From: Bacteriovoracaceae bacterium
GTDB taxonomy: Bacteria > Bdellovibrionota > Bacteriovoracia > Bacteriovoracales > Bacteriovoracaceae
Direction of reading: 5' to 3'
Assembly: GCA_947448095.1 (NCBI GenBank)
Contig: CANFNN010000020.1
Span: 1 to 19,436 of the forward strand
Length of the DNA stretch: 19,436 nt
The position numbers and the translations under genes were made by a program. Positions within the stretch are counted from its first letter, which is position 1; every line of letters starts with the position of its first letter. The notes beneath the pieces were generated by a model. That model was given only the letters and a program-made list of their open reading frames with translations. It was not told where the DNA came from and did not search any database. Below, in pieces: positions 14,529 to 19,436 of the stretch.

Positions 14529-15763
14529 TGCTGAATAATGAAAATTCCTACCTTTTCAAATTTGCCTGGAAAAGCATTCGCCGCAATTCGGGTCGAAGTT
14601 TTTTTATCGGTTTTTCCGTCTCGCTGGCGGTCTTTATTGCGGTGTGGGTAGTAGCCTTTTTTGATGGGCTCAATTTTCAAATTGAAAAAGCCGTCGTGAA
14701 TACCAACACTGGCTATATTCAGATACAGGAAAAAAATTATTCTAAATCCACAGACTCCTCGACTCCATTGGATTTTTCCAAGTTTCAGAATTTGATGACT
14801 CCACCCGTGAAAAGCTTTTCCCCTGAACTCGTTTTAGACGGAAATATTGCGACACCTGAAGGTGCTGCGGGTCTGGCAGTAGTAGGCATTCACCCACCCT
14901 ATCATCAAAATTTTTTACCGATCTATAAGAGAATTGTGTCAGGCAAGTTTATTGAAACTACAGATCAAGATTCAGTGGTCATAGGTTCAGAACTCGCCAA
15001 GCAATTTCAATTCAAGGTAGGAGACCAAATTGTTTTGAACTATCAAGATATCAAAGGCGAGCTCAGATCCGAGCTTTTACAAATTAAAGGCATTTACCAC
15101 TATAATAGCCGAAGCTTTGAGAAAAGATTTGTCTATATCAATCAAATCACCTGGCAAAAATTATTTTTAAACGAAAATAGAAACAAGATCTTATTTAACC
15201 GCATTGCACTCATGACTGATAAGGGAACTGAAGATGCTCCTGTGATACTTGAAAGGCTTAAATCGAATGAAACCGATTTAAAGACCTGGAAAAACCTCAA
15301 TCCCGAAATGGGTGTGGTCTTGGAATTCCATGAAGGAATGATTAAGTTCTTTTTTCTGATTATAGGTCTCACTATTACTATGACTATTTTAACTCCGGTA
15401 CAAATGCTTTGGCAGGAGCGCCTGAAAGAAATTCGGATGTTAAATATTTTAGGAGTCTCGAGTAAGAAATTCTGGAAAATTGGTCTCTTTGAACTGGTTC
15501 AAATGATCCTGGCCTCAGGTCTTCTGTCTTCAGTATGTCTTTTGATCATTATTGGCATTCAGTCTTATACAGGTGTCGATTTTAGGTTTCTCAACAACGG
15601 AATCTCAATTGAAAGAGCGGGCATTAAATTGCCCAACGTGATTTACCCTCAATTGTCGGTAGAGCAAATCCTGATTACTTTTGGATTTGTTATTATTGTT
15701 TTAAGTATTAGTTACATTTGGTCCATCTACCGCACCTTAAAAAAGCTCGAGGTAGCACCATGA
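14528..15763 (+). CDS. ABC transporter permease, FtsX/LolC/MacB type, first subunit (411 aa)
   Basis: This has the four-helix FtsX-type plan: TM1 about 23-46, a periplasmic domain (about 50-268), then TM2 271-293, TM3 about 318-346 and TM4 about 380-402. The N-terminal FKFAWKSIRRNSGRSFF matches the amphipathic lead-in of LolC/LolE/MacB permeases. The segment after TM2, WQERLKEIRMLNILGVSSKK (295-313), is the conserved coupling region ending in LG. Such type VII ABC systems use mechanotransmission to extract or push out substrates from the periplasmic side; in LolCDE the cargo is lipoproteins. The gene begins the rightward operon and overlaps the second permease by 4 nt. There is no RBS near the ATG. 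The LolA_like gene downstream suggests lipoprotein or lipid transfer to the outer membrane. Confidence 0.88.
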   Translation: MLNNENSYLFKFAWKSIRRNSGRSFFIGFSVSLAVFIAVWVVAFFDGLNFQIEKAVVNTNTGYIQIQEKNYSKSTDSSTPLDFSKFQNLMTPPVKSFSPELVLDGNIATPEGAAGLAVVGIHPPYHQNFLPIYKRIVSGKFIETTDQDSVVIGSELAKQFQFKVGDQIVLNYQDIKGELRSELLQIKGIYHYNSRSFEKRFVYINQITWQKLFLNENRNKILFNRIALMTDKGTEDAPVILERLKSNETDLKTWKNLNPEMGVVLEFHEGMIKFFFLIIGLTITMTILTPVQMLWQERLKEIRMLNILGVSSKKFWKIGLFELVQMILASGLLSSVCLLIIIGIQSYTGVDFRFLNNGISIERAGIKLPNVIYPQLSVEQILITFGFVIIVLSISYIWSIYRTLKKLEVAP

Positions 15764-16968
15764 ACGGTTTTGCTTACCTTCTGAAGTACAGCTACAGAAA
15801 CCTCTTCAGGGTTCCTAAACGCACCCTTATCATGATCCTGAGCCTGAGTTTGGGGTGTGGCTTTATTATTTGGGATTTGAATTTTGCCAATTCTGGATCC
15901 CGAGAAATCATGAATGATTTCCTGACTCAATATGCAGGGAACTATCATATTACTCATCCTGATTATTACGATTCTAAAAATAAAAAAGAATTCAATATTT
16001 ATAAGACCATGAGTGATGAAGAGATTACCGACAAAGGCCAGATTGAAAAATCTACTAAAAGGGCTATTGCCCCAGTTTTTGTATCAGGCGAAAAGAAAAC
16101 ACTTGGAGTTCTTTTAACTGGTCTTGAGGTCAAAAAAGAAAAAAAACTCTCGACCCTATATACTGCCATCACAGTCGGTAAGTTCTTAAGTGAAGAGGGA
16201 TCAAAAGAAATTATTCTGGGTAAGAAGTTTGCTCAAAGAATTAATATCAAGATTGGTGAACAGGTCGCCGTAATTGGCCAGGCCTTAGATGGCTCAATCG
16301 CTAATGATTTATTTACCGTTGTGGGACTTCTGGATTTTGGAGGAGGTGACCTTGAGGAATCTCTCGCATTTACTCAGTTAAACTCCGCCCAAGATTTACT
16401 GTCTATGCCGCCTGAGCGCTATCACCAACGGGTGAGCTTTGACATGTCAGTTGAAACAGTACCCGTTTTAAAAAATCTTGGAGTCTCGTCCTGGAAAGAG
16501 TTACTGCCAGAAATTAGTGTCTCTATCCGGTTTATTGATAACTTTACATGGATCGTAAGTGTCATCATCGTAATTGTCGTAAGTCTTGGTCTCTCTAACA
16601 CCTTAATGATTACATTTTTTGAAAGAGAACAAGAATTTACCAGTCTCAACATTATTGGGGCGCAATCTATCTGGATCACGGCCTCGCTCATGATTGAAGT
16701 CTTCATTATGGGAACGATTGCTGTCATTTTGGGAGCCTTCCTAGGCTTTTTAGCGACCACCTATTTTCATTACTACCCAATTAATATCGAAGTCTTTACT
16801 GGCGGAAAATCCATCATCATGGGTGGCATGACGATTGCGCCCTTAGTTAAAATTTATTCTGTGCCAAAATATTACTGGCAGGTCCCTTTGATGCTGTACT
16901 TTTTTCTTATTCTTACCATGATCTATCCTTTAATTCGCGTGATTCGCAGGAGTAGCAATGCAATTTGA
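15760..16968 (+). CDS. ABC transporter permease, FtsX/LolE/MacB type, second subunit (402 aa)
   Basis: A paralogue of the preceding permease. The lead-in KYSYRNLFRVPKRTLIM is followed by TM1 (about 22-40), a periplasmic domain (about 45-258), TM2 (262-286), TM3 (about 306-336) and TM4 (about 374-393). The coupling segment FEREQEFTSLNIIGAQSIW (287-305) contains the expected ExEFTSLNIIGA pattern. With the first permease it would form the heterodimer of a LolCE-like transporter. The ATG at 15760 was chosen over an earlier TTG because it forms the usual ATGA overlap with the preceding gene and has GAGG upstream. Its 3' end overlaps the ATPase gene by 11 nt. Sequence identity between the two permeases is low by eye, so the complex is probably asymmetric, as in LolCDE. 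Confidence 0.88.
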   Translation: MNGFAYLLKYSYRNLFRVPKRTLIMILSLSLGCGFIIWDLNFANSGSREIMNDFLTQYAGNYHITHPDYYDSKNKKEFNIYKTMSDEEITDKGQIEKSTKRAIAPVFVSGEKKTLGVLLTGLEVKKEKKLSTLYTAITVGKFLSEEGSKEIILGKKFAQRINIKIGEQVAVIGQALDGSIANDLFTVVGLLDFGGGDLEESLAFTQLNSAQDLLSMPPERYHQRVSFDMSVETVPVLKNLGVSSWKELLPEISVSIRFIDNFTWIVSVIIVIVVSLGLSNTLMITFFEREQEFTSLNIIGAQSIWITASLMIEVFIMGTIAVILGAFLGFLATTYFHYYPINIEVFTGGKSIIMGGMTIAPLVKIYSVPKYYWQVPLMLYFFLILTMIYPLIRVIRRSSNAI

Positions 16969-17647
16969 ACTTTCAAAGGTGGACAAAGTTTATGTCAGTT
17001 CAGAAGAGATCAAGGTCTTTGGCGCTAAAGACGTAAACATAAAAATTGAAGAAGCTGAATTCATGGCGCTGGTAGGTCCTTCAGGATCTGGCAAAACCAC
17101 GATTCTCAACTTAATCGCCGGCCTGATCCTTCCTACAAGCGGATCCCTTAGTCATGGAGGAGTTGATATCACTTCCATGTCCCTGGAAGAAAGAACCAGG
17201 CACCGACTGGATTATATGGGATTTATTTTTCAGGATTACCAACTCTTGCCAATTCTCACGGCCGCAGAAAATGTGGAATTTCCCCTACAACTCAAAGGCT
17301 TCAGTAAAAAAGAAATTAAACAAAGAGTCGAATGGGCCTTGGCACAAGTGGGACTTGAAAAACTTGGCAAGCGCTTTCCTAAGCAGCTCTCAGGTGGTCA
17401 GCAGCAGCGTGTTTCCATTGCAAGGGCAATTGCCGGCAGACCACAATTGATCCTGGCCGATGAGCCTACGGCCAACTTAGATTCAAAAACGGCTCAAGAA
17501 ATTATCGAACTCTTTTTGAAACTGAATAAAGAATTTAAACTCACTTTCATTTTTTCGACTCATGATCAAAGACTTATTGATCAGGTCAGAACCGTTCTCT
17601 ACGTTAAAGATGGTCAAATCAGCGAATCAAGGGTGCACAATGTTTAA
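16958..17647 (+). CDS. ABC transporter ATP-binding protein, LolD/MacB type (229 aa)
   Basis: This is a single nucleotide-binding domain that drives the two permeases. All motifs are present: Walker A GPSGSGKTT (40-48), Q-loop Q92 in IFQDYQLLP, signature LSGGQQQR (144-151), Walker B LILADEP (164-170) with catalytic E169, D-loop NLDS, and switch His in FSTHD (H202). The FQDYQLLPILTAAENVEFPL run is typical of LolD/FtsE/MacB-group ATPases, and 229 residues is the normal size. AGGAG lies 5 nt before the ATG; the start overlaps the second permease and the end overlaps the LolA_like gene by 8 nt. Which cargo it serves cannot be read from this subunit. Confidence 0.95.
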   Translation: MQFELSKVDKVYVSSEEIKVFGAKDVNIKIEEAEFMALVGPSGSGKTTILNLIAGLILPTSGSLSHGGVDITSMSLEERTRHRLDYMGFIFQDYQLLPILTAAENVEFPLQLKGFSKKEIKQRVEWALAQVGLEKLGKRFPKQLSGGQQQRVSIARAIAGRPQLILADEPTANLDSKTAQEIIELFLKLNKEFKLTFIFSTHDQRLIDQVRTVLYVKDGQISESRVHNV

Positions 17648-18383
17648 GAAATTTTTAAGACGTGATTTCGTTTTTTGTCTGGCCTTGGGTGCCAATGCCA
17701 ACAATGCCGAGGAGTGGTCCAAATATGCAGAAAAACAAATGCGAGGCGATCAATCTCATTCAGAAATCATGATGACAATTAAAACTCCGAACTGGGAGCG
17801 AACACTTGAAATTGAGTCAGACGTAGAAGGCAAGAATCTTGCTCTCAGCACGATTACTTCTCCCGCCAAGGAAAAAGGCATTCGTACGCTGCGTATAGAA
17901 AACAATATGTGGAACTACTTTCCTAAACTTAAAAGAAAAGTGGCGGTTTCTTCGTCTATGCTTTTAGCAAGCTGGATGGGTTCAGATTTCACCAATGACG
18001 ATATCCTCAAAGCTTCTTCTATGGCCGAAGACTACAACCATAAGTTTTTGCCAAATCAAAAAAAAGAGGGGCAAGACTTCCGGGTGATTGAAAATAGCGC
18101 AAAATCAGAAGCCAAAGTTATGTGGCCAAGAATCATTACCTACGCTTCTCCCGTTGATTGCCTGCCTCGCCAGTACCACTATTTTGATAAGCAAGGTAAC
18201 ATCAAGCGCATCCTCTATCTGGATACGATTAAAACTTTTGATGGCCATAAAGTTCCTACCAATTGGGTCATGCAGCCTCAAGACGACATGAATAAAAAAA
18301 CCACTATCGTTTACAAGAAAATGAGTTTTAAAACTTCTTTTCAACCCACTCATTTTACCCAGAAGAATTTAACGGATTATTAA
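17640..18383 (+). CDS. LolA_like outer-membrane lipoprotein-sorting family protein (247 aa)
   Basis: A periplasmic carrier-type protein of the LolA_like group (PF17131/COG2834 as I recall it). It probably has a half-barrel that shields a hydrophobic ligand between the ABC transporter and the outer membrane. The start MFKKFLRRDFVFCLALGANA is a Sec signal with a short hydrophobic core. The family hallmark is RIENNMWNYFPKLKRK (89-104 region) followed by SSSMLLASWMGSDFTNDDI, which matches the MWxYxP...GSDF pattern. A conserved-looking late segment is KRILYLDTIKTFDGHKVPTNW. In other proteobacteria this family accompanies MMPL/RND or ABC systems and a DUF1302-type outer-membrane protein, the same layout as here. 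The ATG at 17640 was chosen because it starts the signal peptide, has AAGGG 7-8 nt upstream and overlaps the ATPase stop. Confidence 0.83.
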   Translation: MFKKFLRRDFVFCLALGANANNAEEWSKYAEKQMRGDQSHSEIMMTIKTPNWERTLEIESDVEGKNLALSTITSPAKEKGIRTLRIENNMWNYFPKLKRKVAVSSSMLLASWMGSDFTNDDILKASSMAEDYNHKFLPNQKKEGQDFRVIENSAKSEAKVMWPRIITYASPVDCLPRQYHYFDKQGNIKRILYLDTIKTFDGHKVPTNWVMQPQDDMNKKTTIVYKKMSFKTSFQPTHFTQKNLTDY

Positions 18384-19436
18384 TGAAATTCATCCTCGCT
18401 CTTTTCATTATCCTTCATAGCTTTTCAAGCTGGGCGCAAAAGGCCATCGATGGCGAATTATCAGGAAACCTTGAAGCCCAATCTAGGCATTCATGGAACA
18501 ACAAGGCGGGCAAAGAAGATTTGATGCAAAACTGGAATGAAGAGGACTTCTACCTGTTTTATGGGAATCTGAATGGTAAGCTGAACTTGAAAAATTCCCG
18601 ACTTGAAGCGAATCTGTTTGGTCGCCACAGTCAGTCTGATCTTTATAAAGACAGATCTCCGCTTCCACCCATGCTTGCCACGCAAATTTTTACTTTTCCT
18701 AGAAAATTGGTCGCAAGAGATCTCTTTAATCTAAAGCATGAAACGCAAACAGATAACTCTCGTTCTGAATATGTTTTGAATAAAATCTATTACGAATGGG
18801 ATTATGAAGAAAATCGCTTTATTGCGGGAAGAATGTATATCAACTACGGACAAGGGGAAATCTTCAACCCTATTAACCCTTTCAACCAACCTACCGGACT
18901 GACTGCTATTTCTCAAGTGGCCCAAGGAAACGACGGTCTTAACTTTACGTTCTATGCCAATGATAAACATACCATTGATTTTTATTTTCTAGGGGATAAA
19001 AACCTTAATGGATACGAGGGGCAAATTCAAAAAACTCTTTGGGTGCATGGTGAATACCAAGTCAGTAATGATCTGCAAGTTGACTACGTTTTAGGCGACG
19101 ACCAAAACAGGCACAAGCTTGGTGGTCAAGTGAGATACAACTTATCCGAAGCTTCCGTTTTCATGCAAACTCTCTACCAGTCAGATTACACTGATGATAA
19201 AGAATCTCATCCACTTTGGGATGCCATGTTTGGCTATGATCAACAGGTGACGAACAAGTGGCACATCCGCGGCGAAGGCGGATACCAGCAAAGAAACCGT
19301 TATGCAGGACTTGCCAGCATTAATGACCGGTTTCTTCCCAGCGAATATTTTATCGCCCTCGCCAACCAGTATGAGGTCCACCCCCTCTTAAAACTAGGTG
19401 GCACTATTATTAACGACATTAAATCTGGATTCACCT
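18383..19436 (+). CDS. Outer-membrane beta-barrel protein of the export operon, runs off right edge
   Basis: The ATG at 18383 shares its A with the TAA of the LolA_like gene (TAATG). The frame stays open for 351 codons to the right edge, so the C-terminus is missing. The start MKFILALFIILHSFSSWAQ is a signal peptide with cleavage near residue 18. The mature part is built of amphipathic strands, with GRMYINYGQGEIFNPINPFN (around residues 151-170) and NQPTGLTAISQVAQ. These features recall DUF1302-like and related porin-type proteins that sit beside LolA_like genes. The likely role is the outer-membrane receiver or channel of the trans-envelope path. Family assignment is by motif memory and operon context, so the specific family is moderately sure only. 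Confidence 0.75.
   Translation, partial: MKFILALFIILHSFSSWAQKAIDGELSGNLEAQSRHSWNNKAGKEDLMQNWNEEDFYLFYGNLNGKLNLKNSRLEANLFGRHSQSDLYKDRSPLPPMLATQIFTFPRKLVARDLFNLKHETQTDNSRSEYVLNKIYYEWDYEENRFIAGRMYINYGQGEIFNPINPFNQPTGLTAISQVAQGNDGLNFTFYANDKHTIDFYFLGDKNLNGYEGQIQKTLWVHGEYQVSNDLQVDYVLGDDQNRHKLGGQVRYNLSEASVFMQTLYQSDYTDDKESHPLWDAMFGYDQQVTNKWHIRGEGGYQQRNRYAGLASINDRFLPSEYFIALANQYEVHPLLKLGGTIINDIKSGFT

Noticed and set aside
16422..16760. Antisense open frame of 112 codons within the second permease gene
   Set aside because: Shadow of a gene with recognisable FtsX motifs; composition is that of reverse-read membrane helices.
1..19436. tRNA, rRNA, CRISPR arrays, insertion sequences, prophage or toxin-antitoxin genes
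   Set aside because: I looked for these and saw no cloverleaf, spaced repeat array, transposase, integrase or phage motif.

Overview
The window most resembles a chromosomal segment of a predatory or free-living member of the Bdellovibrionota, closest in style to the Bacteriovoracia. That placement is an inference from AT-rich codon use, a run of OmpA/porin-type barrels, a porin whose N-terminus resembles Bdellovibrio-type major outer-membrane proteins as I remember them, and many lineage-specific orphan genes. It is clearly Gram-negative: there are beta-barrels ending in aromatic residues, an OM-type lipoprotein pathway enzyme (Lgt), a LysM lytic transglycosylase and a YejM/PbgA-like inner-membrane domain. 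No tRNA, rRNA, CRISPR array, insertion sequence or phage gene was found.

Left part (1-6741), an envelope block mostly on the minus strand. A YejM/PbgA-like membrane protein runs off the left edge. A 56-residue coiled-coil orphan with a clear promoter reads the other way. Three outer-membrane beta-barrel proteins follow (921-1847, 2015-3172, 3408-4004), then an orphan gene (4042-5145) and a MltD-type murein lytic transglycosylase (5233-6741). Strong intrinsic terminators follow the large porin, the small barrel and mltD, so these are mostly separate transcription units.

Middle (6967-9602). A small exported orphan converges on lgt, with their stop codons overlapping in a shared CTAG. An orphan gene lies upstream of lgt. 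A small helical orphan (9315-9602) sits behind a sigma-54-like promoter element and a set of TTAGACAC repeats.

Right part (9591-19436), two divergent, tightly packed operons. The leftward operon encodes, in order of transcription, a CDP-archaeol-synthase-like (CarS/DUF46) membrane protein, a UbiA-family prenyltransferase, a PEP-synthase/rifampin-phosphotransferase-like dikinase without a PEP-binding barrel, and a YghO-like GNAT protein. These genes overlap by 4 nt or are separated by 8 nt. The rightward operon encodes two FtsX/LolC-type permeases, a LolD/MacB-type ATPase, a LolA_like periplasmic protein and an outer-membrane barrel that runs off the right edge; every junction overlaps. The two operons start only 11 bp apart. 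The best reading is a synthesis module for an unusual lipid or prenyl compound, next to a complete inner-membrane-to-outer-membrane export path for a hydrophobic cargo. The substrate is unknown. This is the most interesting part of the window.

A cross-cutting observation is that several genes lack a Shine-Dalgarno sequence and have a -10-like hexamer 6 to 8 nt before the start codon, suggesting leaderless transcripts. The barrel genes and mltD have good ribosome binding sites.
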